Origin: CAVQOB01 sp963714325
GTDB taxonomy: Bacteria; Pseudomonadota; Alphaproteobacteria; Rhizobiales; Hyphomicrobiaceae
Length of the DNA stretch: 64,000 nt
Reading direction: 5' to 3'
Assembly: GCA_963714325.1 (NCBI GenBank)
Contig: CAVQOB010000007.1
Location: 1-64,000, forward strand
The notes under the pieces are model-generated. The model saw only the letters and a list, made by a program, of their open reading frames with translations, ran no database searches and was not told the origin of the DNA. Numbering within the stretch: the first letter of the stretch is position 1; every line of letters starts with the position of its first letter. Below are positions 27,141 through 35,193 of the stretch, in pieces. Made by a program: the position numbers and the translations under genes.

Positions 27141-28352
27141 TCATGAACAATGAGTGGCCGGCCGCGCCGTCATACTCCCACCCACCTTGATCGAGCAACA
27201 CGCGTGCTGTTGCTCGTAGGGGCGTTGAATGGCGTCGCACAAGGCCACAGCCCCGTCGGCCGGAAACGCGATACCATCGAGGCCGGCCATGACGGCGTAG
27301 GCGTCGGTGACGCGTTTGTGCATGCCGGCCGGACGCGCGCAGCCGAGCAAGACTTGCTTAAGCGGTAGTCGCCGCCGCGCTTCAAGGAAAATGCTGCCTA
27401 CGTCGGCGGTGGCGGGCGTCACGTAAGTGCCGTACTTGGCGTAGAACGGCATCACCACGACCAGCACGAGCGAATGGATGCAATGCCGCGCACAGATGTC
27501 GAGCGCGTTGGCTTCGCCGAGAATACGGCCGTAGTGCAGGCCGATGACGATGTGCGGCACGATTTCCATTTTCGTCGCGCAGAGTGCGGCGAGTGTCTGC
27601 TCGAATTCATCGACGGTGCGGTCGAGATGATAGACCTGCTTGATGGTTTCTTGCGCTCCGATGACGTCCATCATCGCCGTGTCGACGCCGGCACTTTCCA
27701 TCGCCCGCGCGCGCGGCTCATCGAGCAGCGCGGTATGGATCGCAATCTTGAGATGCGGAAAATCGCGCTTCAGACGTTCAACGACAGGGAGATATTTTTC
27801 ATACTTGATCTCATTGCGCCGGTTCGATCCACCCGATAGCAGAAACCCCTGCAGATCCTGCATGACAATGAGATCACGCACTTTGCGCTCGAGCATCTCG
27901 GGCGTCGTCGCCGGGATCATCGGCTCGAGAATTTTGGCCTGACAATGATCGCAATCGAGCGCGCAGGCGCCAGCCGTCACCGAGAATGCCGGGAAAGAAT
28001 TCTTGCCGCAGCCTTTGATCTCGGACGAATTGTATTCTTTGAAAGTGGGTGTGGAGAAGCGGATCGGACGCATCTGAGCGTGCGGCTTCCCCTCATCCGC
28101 CGTTCGGGCACCTTCTCCCCGTAACGACGGGGGGAAGTCAAGCGCACGTCCCTCTCCCCGCACGTCGCGGGGAGCGGGGTAGGGGAGAGGGGCGGCAACA
28201 GACGCGTGAGGGGCGGTAACAGGCGCATGGGCGGCAGCACGCTGCATTTCTGCTACAAGGCCCGCGTCGAAGTCGGCGTCCTCAAAGACTTCAATGCCGC
28301 GCAACACTGCAAGCCAGCGTCCCGACACGATCGCGGCTCCATCCTGTGCCAT
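27141..28352 (-). CDS. Radical SAM protein coupled to soxB
   Basis: 403 residues. The [4Fe-4S] motif CALDCDHC (CxxxCxxC) lies near residue 130 after KGCGKNSFPAFSVTAG. The following SGGSNRRNEIKYEKYLP and later MDVIGAQETIKQVYHLD resemble radical SAM proteins of biotin-synthase-like type. Further Cys residues lie in CARHCIHS and near the C-terminus (HACCS). The start overlaps the soxB stop as TGATG at 28350-28354, so translation is coupled. Residues about 47-88 are encoded by a 125-base palindromic repeat inside the frame (28089-28213), giving a low-complexity Arg/Pro/Gly linker. Substrate unknown. Confidence 0.82.
   Translation of the reverse strand: MAQDGAAIVSGRWLAVLRGIEVFEDADFDAGLVAEMQRAAAHAPVTAPHASVAAPLPYPAPRDVRGEGRALDFPPSLRGEGARTADEGKPHAQMRPIRFSTPTFKEYNSSEIKGCGKNSFPAFSVTAGACALDCDHCQAKILEPMIPATTPEMLERKVRDLIVMQDLQGFLLSGGSNRRNEIKYEKYLPVVERLKRDFPHLKIAIHTALLDEPRARAMESAGVDTAMMDVIGAQETIKQVYHLDRTVDEFEQTLAALCATKMEIVPHIVIGLHYGRILGEANALDICARHCIHSLVLVVVMPFYAKYGTYVTPATADVGSIFLEARRRLPLKQVLLGCARPAGMHKRVTDAYAVMAGLDGIAFPADGAVALCDAIQRPYEQQHACCSIKVGGSMTARPATHCS
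28089..28213. repeat. Intergenic-type palindromic repeat lying inside a gene
   Basis: 125 bases bounded by CCCCTCA and TGAGGGG. It holds two hairpins: CTTCTCCCCGT paired with ACGGGGGGAAG (28112-28137), and CCCTCTCC paired with GGGGAGAGGG (28150-28191) with an inner CCCCGC/GCGGGG stem. Repeats with this CTTCTCCCCG composition are common between genes in Rhizobiales; here the copy is inside the radical SAM reading frame without breaking it. Confidence 0.75.
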
Positions 28353-30067
28353 CAGCCCTTGCTCCTGACGACTTTCACTTGGCCTGCTGCGACATCTGCA
28401 ATGACCTTTTTCTTTTTAAGGTGCGCGCCCAGCAGCTCCCAGATCGGCGGGCCGACAGTGCCCTCGTTCACCGACGCCCAACCCGCAACGACATAGTCCT
28501 TCGCGGGTTCGATCGTCTGTCCTGTCTTGATGTGCGTCAAATTCGTGATCCGTTGCCCCATCGCCTTGTCGACGTTGATGCTATAGCCCATGCCGCCCGC
28601 ACGCACCATGTCGCCGCCCTGCTGATAGTAGGGATCGACGTTGAACAGGTTGTCGGCGATATCTTCGAGGATGGCCTTGAGCATCTCGCCTGTCATGGCC
28701 GTACGATAGACGTTCGGGTAGCTGATCGCCGTCGCATTGTAGACGTCGTCCCAGGTGATCGATTGCCCCGGCAGGATTGACGTCCCCCACCGAAACCCCG
28801 GTGACAGCGAAATTTCAGCGTCGCGTTCGCTGAGCAGGGCCTCGCAGATGACATCGTCGAGCGTGCCGTTGAAATTGCCGCGCCGGTACAGCAGCGTATC
28901 CGCCCTCGCGAGCTCCGTCTTGAGCATTGCTTCATGCGGGCTGCGGATCTCCGCGACAATCGCGGCCATTTCGGGATCGGGTGTGATCGCATCGCTGAGC
29001 ACCGGGATCAGGCCATAGCTCCAATCAGCGATTCGGCCGTCGCGCACATCCAGATCGAGGCGTGACAGAAATTTGGTGTGGGACCCTGATGCGATCAGCA
29101 GCGTCGAGCCAACCTTGACGGCAACGGGTAACGCGTCGTGCGTGTGCCCCGTTAGAATAACGTCGATGCCGGCGACCCGCGACGCCATTTTGCGATCGAC
29201 ATCGAAGCCGTTGTGCGACAATAGCACCACCACCTGCGCGCCGGCCCTGCGCGCCGCTTCGACGTTTTTGCGCACGTCCAATTCGCGGATGCCGAATGAC
29301 CACTTCGGCATCATGTAGCGAGGATTGGCAATAGGCGTAAAGGGAAACGCTTGGCCGATGACGGCGATCTTGACGCCGGCCTTCTCGATCATCCGGGTCG
29401 ATTTGAAGACCGGCTCGTCGAAGTCGTTGTCGTGGATGTTGCCAGCGAGAAACGGAGTTTGCGCAGTACCGGCGCTGACTTTATCGCCGAAGAGTTCGGC
29501 CATTCGCTTCTGCCCAAGCGTGAACTCCCAATGCCCCGTTGTCGCCTCCGCGCCAAGCGCATCCAGTACCCGCGCCATGTCCTGACCCTTCGATTGCATG
29601 ACGGTGTAGGAGCCGTGCAACGTATCGCCGCCGTCAAGAAACAGCGTATTGTCAGCACCACGCTCCGCTCGGATCGCCTTGATCAGCGTCGCCATCCGGT
29701 CCATGCCACCGACCCGGCCATAGTTCTGAGCCAGCGCGACGAAGTCCTGGTCAGTCAGCGCATACTGCAGATGCGATCCGGTGCTGATCCCGAATTTGGC
29801 GAGGAAGTCCCGCCCCGTGATATGCGGCGGCAAACCATAGGCGTCCCCGACGCCGAGGTTGACCGATGGTTCACGGAAATAATGCGGCATCAGCTGGCCA
29901 TGACAATCCGTCATGTGCAGCAGCGTCAGCCGCCCCTTGGCGTCGAACTGCAGCAGGTCGGCTTGGGTGATCTTCTGTTGCGCGGCCACGCGCGCAAGGC
30001 CACCGCCGACGCCGGTCAGGGCACCAGCCGCTAGAGCAACCTGCAGGAAATCACGGCGAGAGAGCAT
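28352..30067 (-). CDS. soxB: Thiosulfohydrolase SoxB
   Basis: 571 residues, normal for SoxB. A Tat signal (SRRDFLQVALAAGAL) sends it folded to the periplasm. Metal-site motifs of the 5'-nucleotidase fold are present: LLHMTDCHGQ, FLDGGDTLHGS, LAGNIHDNDF, LLSHNGFDVD and LTGHTHDALP. SoxB hydrolyses the outer sulfone from the SoxY-bound thiosulfate, releasing sulfate. Its stop overlaps the start of the radical SAM gene. soxX lies upstream beyond a 379-base gap that holds a palindromic repeat, so soxB may have its own promoter. SoxYZ, needed as carrier, is not in the window. Confidence 0.96.
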   Translation of the reverse strand: MLSRRDFLQVALAAGALTGVGGGLARVAAQQKITQADLLQFDAKGRLTLLHMTDCHGQLMPHYFREPSVNLGVGDAYGLPPHITGRDFLAKFGISTGSHLQYALTDQDFVALAQNYGRVGGMDRMATLIKAIRAERGADNTLFLDGGDTLHGSYTVMQSKGQDMARVLDALGAEATTGHWEFTLGQKRMAELFGDKVSAGTAQTPFLAGNIHDNDFDEPVFKSTRMIEKAGVKIAVIGQAFPFTPIANPRYMMPKWSFGIRELDVRKNVEAARRAGAQVVVLLSHNGFDVDRKMASRVAGIDVILTGHTHDALPVAVKVGSTLLIASGSHTKFLSRLDLDVRDGRIADWSYGLIPVLSDAITPDPEMAAIVAEIRSPHEAMLKTELARADTLLYRRGNFNGTLDDVICEALLSERDAEISLSPGFRWGTSILPGQSITWDDVYNATAISYPNVYRTAMTGEMLKAILEDIADNLFNVDPYYQQGGDMVRAGGMGYSINVDKAMGQRITNLTHIKTGQTIEPAKDYVVAGWASVNEGTVGPPIWELLGAHLKKKKVIADVAAGQVKVVRSKG

Positions 30068-30255
30068 GGACGTTTCCCTGGTTGCTGCCTGCTCGATTGC
30101 TGGTTACGAAAGAATTGTGAGCGGTTTTCGCGATAGGAGCGATAACCGCACCGGATGGTCCTGCTTAAGTTTGGCCGTGCAGGTAGTGAGCATTGGACGG
30201 CGCAGACATTCAATCAGTGTTTTCATTCATCAGTTACCCAAGGCAATCTATGTGT

Positions 30256-30402
30256 CGTTATGGCCGCGAAGGTGGCCAACCAAGCAAGTTGACTGGTCTC
30301 GCAATTCTTCGGCGCACAACCGCGGTTTGGCTTTGTCATACAGGCTCGAGCTCAGGCGCAAAAATGCTGCTTGCTTGGGGGCGCGCCTCCGCGGCCATGA
30401 CG
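30256..30402. repeat. Inverted-repeat element, copy 1 (diverged arms)
   Basis: Arms of 33 bases at 30256-30288 and 30370-30402 match in inverted orientation at 26 positions, with shared cores ATGGCCGCG and CAAGCAAG, around an 81-base centre. The ends match copy 2 (50068-50213) but the centre differs. It fills most of the 379-base soxX-soxB gap (30068-30446), where no gene is seen. Confidence 0.75.
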
Positions 30403-30446
30403 GATATTGTGTTGCACCGCGTGCCAGAGGCGACGCTCACGCCGGC

Positions 30447-31073
30447 TTACTTATTCACCGGGCTGTCCGGGCTCATGATCAGCGCTGCCAGGTCCTGGAC
30501 CTGCTCGATCGAGAGCACGCCGTTGGAGCCGAAGCGCGGCATCAGCGAGCACGGAAACGCCGCGTGGCTGTTGTAGATTTTCTCGTAAGCGGCTTTGGTA
30601 TCAGCATCCGAGAACTTGCGGATTTTGCCATACTCGAGCAGCGACGGGCCGATAGTGCCGAAGCTGACTTCGGCTTTGGTCATCTGGTGGCAGGCGTAGC
30701 AGTTGCCGCCGTTCGGATTGGCGGGCGGGTAATCGGTAAAGCGCATGCCGTAGCCGGATTGCGCGATGCGTTCGCCCTTCTGCCAGTCGCCGAGCAACTT
30801 GCCGTCGGCCGGATATTTGATCGTGGCCAGTTCGCGCGCCTGGATCTCTTTCGCGGCTGCCGCGCTCGGAGCGTTGTTCGATGCTGAGCACGTCTGCATC
30901 GTCGCATCGCCGGTGATGCGACCAGCCCAGTCGGCAGGTGCTTTGGCGAACGCAGCTTTGACAGCAGCATCGGCTTTGGCCGGATCGACGGTTGGTTTGG
31001 TCTGCGCGATGGCGACACTGGCAGCAAGCGCGAGCGACACGGCGACAGCAGTTGTGAGTGTTGTCTTGGTCAT
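30447..31073 (-). CDS. soxX: Sulfur-oxidation cytochrome SoxX
   Basis: 208 residues with a Sec signal peptide (VAVSLALAASVAIAQ). A single haem motif CYACH lies near residue 120 (GGNCYACHQMTKAE) and the distal Met is in SLMPRFGSNGVLS near 185. SoxX pairs with SoxA to attach thiosulfate to SoxY with electron transfer to a c-type cytochrome. An extra N-terminal region of about 80 residues precedes the haem domain. The start ATG at 31073 follows soxA by 14 bases with GAGGA upstream; 66 codons of the longer frame overlap soxA and are not used. Confidence 0.93.
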   Translation of the reverse strand: MTKTTLTTAVAVSLALAASVAIAQTKPTVDPAKADAAVKAAFAKAPADWAGRITGDATMQTCSASNNAPSAAAAKEIQARELATIKYPADGKLLGDWQKGERIAQSGYGMRFTDYPPANPNGGNCYACHQMTKAEVSFGTIGPSLLEYGKIRKFSDADTKAAYEKIYNSHAAFPCSLMPRFGSNGVLSIEQVQDLAALIMSPDSPVNK

Positions 31074-31087
31074 GGTCACGTGTCCTC

Positions 31088-31918
31088 TCAACGCTTCATG
31101 CCGGGGGCGGCGATGTCGCCACCTTCGGCCGTTTTGACCATGTATGCGATCAGCGCGTTGGTCGTCTCCGAGCCGAACTCGACGCGGTGCATGCGCATTT
31201 GCCAGAAGCAGTCGAGCACGCGGTGCTGCATGGTCATGACATGCGTCGAGGACACGCGGTAAGCCGGCCATTCGCCGATCACTTTCTTGGCTTCTGCCGG
31301 TTTCGCGAGATAGGGCAATGGTTGCAGACGAATGCGCTTGCCTGAATCGGCGTGGCAGGTCGTGCAGGCGAAATCAAACGGCCCCATGCGCCGGTTGAAC
31401 AGGTTTTCTCCCAACGCGACAGCTTCCTTTTCTTTCGCGTGCTCCATTTTGGCCGCGAATTTCTGGCCATTCGATTTGGATGCGATCCAGGTCGCGATCG
31501 CACCGACGTCTTTCACCGGTGCGCCGCCGCCAGGATGCGGGTTTTTCAGGAACTCGGCGTTGTCGATGCCTTGCAGTGTTTCGCGACACCACAAAATGCG
31601 CGTCTCAGTGTCCATGACGCGATCGGCGTCGGCGAAGTAGCGCGGCAACTCGGCGAAGGCGCCCTCGACTTTGCCCGGCCCCTTGCCGAGGTCGCACTGT
31701 TCAAGCGAGGCGTTCTTTGGTCCGGCGGCTTTCTTCCAGAGCACTTCGCCGCGATCGGCATCGAGGTTCGCCGGGTTCGACCAGGGGTCGTCCTTCATCA
31801 TCCGGCGGTACTTCTCAAGCTCCCGCTCGACGGCTTCCTGCTGTGCGAAGGCATATGACGATCCGAGCGCGACAAGCATCACCAAGGCAACCAAAAGTTT
31901 TCGAACGTGTGCGGACAT
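31088..31918 (-). CDS. soxA: Sulfur-oxidation cytochrome SoxA, single-haem type
   Basis: 276 residues with a Sec signal (LLVALVMLVALGSSYAFA). One haem motif, CTTCH in DFACTTCHADSGKR, is visible. The distal cysteine ligand, which is persulfurated in SoxA, is in VLDCFWQMRM near residue 235. The N-terminal domain keeps two cysteines (LEQCDLG and ILWCRET) but has no CxxCH, matching the single-haem SoxA class in which a disulfide replaces the first haem. The start ATG at 31918 has GGGGAG four bases upstream. First gene of soxA-soxX. Confidence 0.95.
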   Translation of the reverse strand: MSAHVRKLLVALVMLVALGSSYAFAQQEAVERELEKYRRMMKDDPWSNPANLDADRGEVLWKKAAGPKNASLEQCDLGKGPGKVEGAFAELPRYFADADRVMDTETRILWCRETLQGIDNAEFLKNPHPGGGAPVKDVGAIATWIASKSNGQKFAAKMEHAKEKEAVALGENLFNRRMGPFDFACTTCHADSGKRIRLQPLPYLAKPAEAKKVIGEWPAYRVSSTHVMTMQHRVLDCFWQMRMHRVEFGSETTNALIAYMVKTAEGGDIAAPGMKR

Positions 31919-32023
31919 AAGCTCCCCATCGACTTGTTTTTGTCCGGCCAGCTCGGCGCGGGTTGCGACAGATATAAGCATATTAGCGGGCCGCTCGCCA
32001 ACGCGCCTCACGAACTTTTCGGA

Positions 32024-33442
32024 TCAGGCTAACCGGTCCTTAAGCCGCAACAGGGCAATGCGCTCGATCTGGCGCAGCGCCTCATCGAATTCGGTGTGTG
32101 GATCGTTCTGCAGGCGAGTCTCGAACGACTTGAGAATATCAGCCTTGCCGAGCCCTTTCACCGCCAGGATGAAAACAAACCCGAATCGCGCCTTGTAGCT
32201 GTCGTTCAGGTGCGTGAAGCGCTTGAGTTCGTCCGGTGTCAGTCGGTCGAGGCCGGCCGAGCCCTGCTCCTTCACCGAGTCCGCCGTCATCTGCCGGGCG
32301 ATGGCGAGTTTGCCGGCAAGATCGGGATGAGTGTTGATCAGTGCGAGTTTTTCATCCCGGCTCATCGCCCGCAAGGCGGTTGCGAATGCCTGATGCAACC
32401 CTTCCGCCGTATCGTGCACGGCGTTGAGCCCGTTGCGGTGCGCGCGTTCCGCGATATGCGGCGAATGCTCGAGAATATCGCCAAAGCGTTCGATGAACAG
32501 CGCTCGCGCCATGGCGGATGGCTTGTAGCCACCAGCAGGCGGATGCGTCTTGATCCAGTGCCGGGCAATATCGAGCCGCGTCGCCACCCAGACCTTGTCG
32601 TGGCCCTGCACATAGTCGAGGAAGCGCGCCAGCGCCGCGGCACGTCCGGGACGCCCGACCAGCCGGCAATGCAGCCCGATCGACATCATCTTCGGGCGGG
32701 TCAGGCCTTCGGCATAGAGCACGTCGAACGAATCTTTCAGGTAGCTGAAAAACTGATCGCCGGAATTGAATCCCTGCGGCGTCGCAAAGCGCATGTCGTT
32801 GGCGTCGAGCGTATAGGGCACGATCAACTGCGGCCCGTGCGGCCCCGCCACCCAATAGGGCAAGTCGTCGGCATAACTATCAGCGGAATAGAGGAAGCCC
32901 TGCTCCTCCATGACAATGTTGAGCGTGTCAGCCGAGCAGCGCCCCTGATAGAACCCGAGCGGCCGCGTGCCCGCGACTTCGGTGTGCATCCGCACGGCTT
33001 CATGGATGTGGGCAGCCTCATCGGCTTTCTTGAAGTCCTTGTATTCGATCCATTTGAGGCCGTGCGTCGCGATTTCCCATTTCGCCTCGGTCATCGATGC
33101 GACGATGTCGGGATGCCGAGCCATCGCCGTTGCGACACCAAACACCGTCACCAGCATATTCCGCTCGGCGAACATCCGATGCAGCCGCCAGTAGCCAGCG
33201 CGACTGCCATATTCGTAGATGCTCTCCATGTTCATGTGCCGCTGGCCGGGCCACGCCGCTGCGCCAACGATCTCCGACAGGAAGGCTTCTGACGCTGCGT
33301 CGCCATGCAGGACGCAGTTTTCCCCGCCTTCTTCGTAGTTGATGACGAACTGGACTGCGATACGCGCGCCACCAGGCCATGCGGCGTGCGGCACGTCGCG
33401 GCCATAGCCGACGAGGTCACGAGGATATTTCGATAAGGTCAT
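32024..33442 (-). CDS. Allantoinase (PuuE type) fused to OHCU decarboxylase
   Basis: 472 residues with two domains. Residues 1-305 are a polysaccharide-deacetylase fold of the PuuE allantoinase group: YPRDLVGYGRDVPHAAWPGG, VINYEEGGENCVLHGD, SIYEYGSRAGYWRLHRMF and ATHGLKWIEYKDF. Residues about 310-472 are OHCU decarboxylase (UraD): LFIERFGDILEHSPHIAERA with the catalytic His, then INTHPDLAGK and YKARFGFVFILAVKG. The protein thus joins two steps of urate breakdown: OHCU to S-allantoin, and allantoin to allantoate. The start ATG at 33442 is four bases past the uraH stop with GGGAG upstream. Confidence 0.93.
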   Translation of the reverse strand: MTLSKYPRDLVGYGRDVPHAAWPGGARIAVQFVINYEEGGENCVLHGDAASEAFLSEIVGAAAWPGQRHMNMESIYEYGSRAGYWRLHRMFAERNMLVTVFGVATAMARHPDIVASMTEAKWEIATHGLKWIEYKDFKKADEAAHIHEAVRMHTEVAGTRPLGFYQGRCSADTLNIVMEEQGFLYSADSYADDLPYWVAGPHGPQLIVPYTLDANDMRFATPQGFNSGDQFFSYLKDSFDVLYAEGLTRPKMMSIGLHCRLVGRPGRAAALARFLDYVQGHDKVWVATRLDIARHWIKTHPPAGGYKPSAMARALFIERFGDILEHSPHIAERAHRNGLNAVHDTAEGLHQAFATALRAMSRDEKLALINTHPDLAGKLAIARQMTADSVKEQGSAGLDRLTPDELKRFTHLNDSYKARFGFVFILAVKGLGKADILKSFETRLQNDPHTEFDEALRQIERIALLRLKDRLA

Positions 33443-33446
33443 GGCG

Positions 33447-33803
33447 TCAGCTCCCGCGATAGGTCGAATAGCTCCACGGCGAGACCAGCAACGGCACATG
33501 ATAGTGGCCGTCGGCCTCAGCCACGTTGAAGCGTATCGGGATGATATCGAGGAACGCGGGGTTGGCGGTGGCGATGCCGCTGGCTTTGAAGTGCGCGTCA
33601 ACGTGGAAGGTCAGTTGATAGGTGCCGGGCTTGTAGGCGTCGCCGATCAAAAGCGGCTCGTCCGTCCGCCCATCAGCATTGGTTTTGGTTGTCTTGACCA
33701 ACGACCAACTGCCATCCGCACCGAGCCGATGCAAATCGATCGCGACCCCCGCCGCCGGCCGACCTGCAGCCGTATCGAGCACATGTGTTGATAAACGTCC
33801 CAT
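33447..33803 (-). CDS. uraH: 5-hydroxyisourate hydrolase (transthyretin-like)
   Basis: 118 residues, normal HIUase length. The N-terminal LSTHVLDTAAGRPA provides the catalytic His, and the C-terminal tetrapeptide YRGS is the family signature. The enzyme opens 5-hydroxyisourate to OHCU, which the next gene decarboxylates. The start ATG at 33803 has GGGAG seven bases upstream, five codons inside the longer frame. Divergent from puuD with a 154-base shared promoter region. Confidence 0.96.
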   Translation of the reverse strand: MGRLSTHVLDTAAGRPAAGVAIDLHRLGADGSWSLVKTTKTNADGRTDEPLLIGDAYKPGTYQLTFHVDAHFKASGIATANPAFLDIIPIRFNVAEADGHYHVPLLVSPWSYSTYRGS

Positions 33804-33957
33804 TGAAATCTCCCGCACTCCGACGTATGGGCTGGCGACAAACCGAGACAGCCTCGGTGATACGTTGACCCGCTATGTATCGGGAATCGACTGAACCGAC
33901 TAGACTGCGATGCAACTGAGCGGCACGGACCGCCGGATGGAATGGGGACGGGGAACG

Positions 33958-35172
33958 ATGGACGCGATTTTGATGGAGTGGGGTGGGCTGCTGCTCCGCT
34001 GGGTACACATCATCACCGGGATTGCCTGGATCGGCTCGTCTTTCTACTTCATGCACATCGACGCGACCATTCGGGCGATCCCAGAAATCCCCGCTGGCAA
34101 GGGCGGCGAGACCTGGGAGGTGCATGGCGGCGGGTTCTATCAGGTGCGCAAATACCTCGTCGCACCCGATAAACTTCCCGCCGAACTGATCTGGCACAAA
34201 TGGGAATCCTATGCGACCTGGATCTCCGGCTTTTTCCTGCTGGTCTGGGTCTACTATCTCGGCTCCGACCTCTACCTCATCGATCCCGCGATCCGTCAGA
34301 TGTCGGCGCCAGCCGCCGCCGCCATCGGCATCGGCAGCTTGGTGCTCGGCTGGATCGTCTACGACCAACTCGTCAAGTCCGCACTCGCTAAGAATGAAGT
34401 GGCGCTCGCTGCCGTCGGGTTTGCGTTCATCATGGCCATGGCCTGGTTCTTCCAGCAGATGTTTTCAGGTCGCGGCGCGCTGATCCACACCGGCGCGATG
34501 ATGGCGACGATCATGTCCGGCAACGTCGCCATGAACATCATTCCCAACCAGAAGAAGGTGATCGCTGATCTGCTCGCCGGACGGACACCAAATCCGGATT
34601 ACGGCCAGCAAGCCAAGACGCGGTCGCGGCACAACAACTATCTGACGCTGCCCGTCCTGTTCCTCATGCTATCGGGCCATTATCCGCTGACCTTTACGTC
34701 GCCCTACGCGTGGGTGATGGTCGGCTTCGTGCTGGTGGCGGGCGCACTAGTGCGGCACTTCTATAACGAGCGTCATGCTGGGCGGGGTGATCAGTGGTGG
34801 ACGTGGGGCGTCGCCGCATTGGCGATGTTGGCCGTCGTGTTGATCTCGATGTTGTCCAACCCGTTCGGGCGTGAGCGTCTCGGCTTGAAAGCCATTAAGC
34901 CGGTGAAAGTCGCATCCAACGTGCGCGTGCCCAAGGCGGTTGATGACATCATCACCAGCCGCTGCTCCATGTGTCACGCGACCGAGCCGGTCTGGCAGGG
35001 ATTGGCAACGCCACCCAAAGGCGTGCTACTCGACACCCCCGCTCACATTGCACGGCAAGCCGAACAGATCCGCCTGCACGCAGTCATGACCAACGCCATG
35101 CCGCCGAACAACATCACCGCGATGACCCTCGACGAACGCCGTACACTCGGGCAATGGTTGAGGGCGCGTTAA
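33958..35172 (+). CDS. puuD: Membrane urate hydroxylase PuuD with cytochrome c domain
   Basis: 404 residues. About eight membrane spans fill the first 300 residues (RWVHIITGIAWIGSSFYFMHID, quoted as RWVHIITGIAWIGSS and FYFMHID, at the start). A C-terminal cytochrome c domain has the haem motif CSMCH (SRCSMCHATEP) and a distal Met in NAMPPNN. This architecture is the PuuD family, which oxidises urate and feeds electrons to the respiratory chain instead of making peroxide. The start ATG at 33958 has GGGGAA four bases upstream. allC follows 21 bases later. With uraH and the fusion gene it covers urate to allantoate. Confidence 0.94.
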   Translation: MDAILMEWGGLLLRWVHIITGIAWIGSSFYFMHIDATIRAIPEIPAGKGGETWEVHGGGFYQVRKYLVAPDKLPAELIWHKWESYATWISGFFLLVWVYYLGSDLYLIDPAIRQMSAPAAAAIGIGSLVLGWIVYDQLVKSALAKNEVALAAVGFAFIMAMAWFFQQMFSGRGALIHTGAMMATIMSGNVAMNIIPNQKKVIADLLAGRTPNPDYGQQAKTRSRHNNYLTLPVLFLMLSGHYPLTFTSPYAWVMVGFVLVAGALVRHFYNERHAGRGDQWWTWGVAALAMLAVVLISMLSNPFGRERLGLKAIKPVKVASNVRVPKAVDDIITSRCSMCHATEPVWQGLATPPKGVLLDTPAHIARQAEQIRLHAVMTNAMPPNNITAMTLDERRTLGQWLRAR

Positions 35173-35193
35173 GCGGCAGGAATCATCGCTCCC

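Noticed and set aside
32096..33292. Plus-strand open frame of 398 codons opposite the urate fusion gene
   Set aside because: Antisense of two clearly conserved enzyme domains; no motif of its own.
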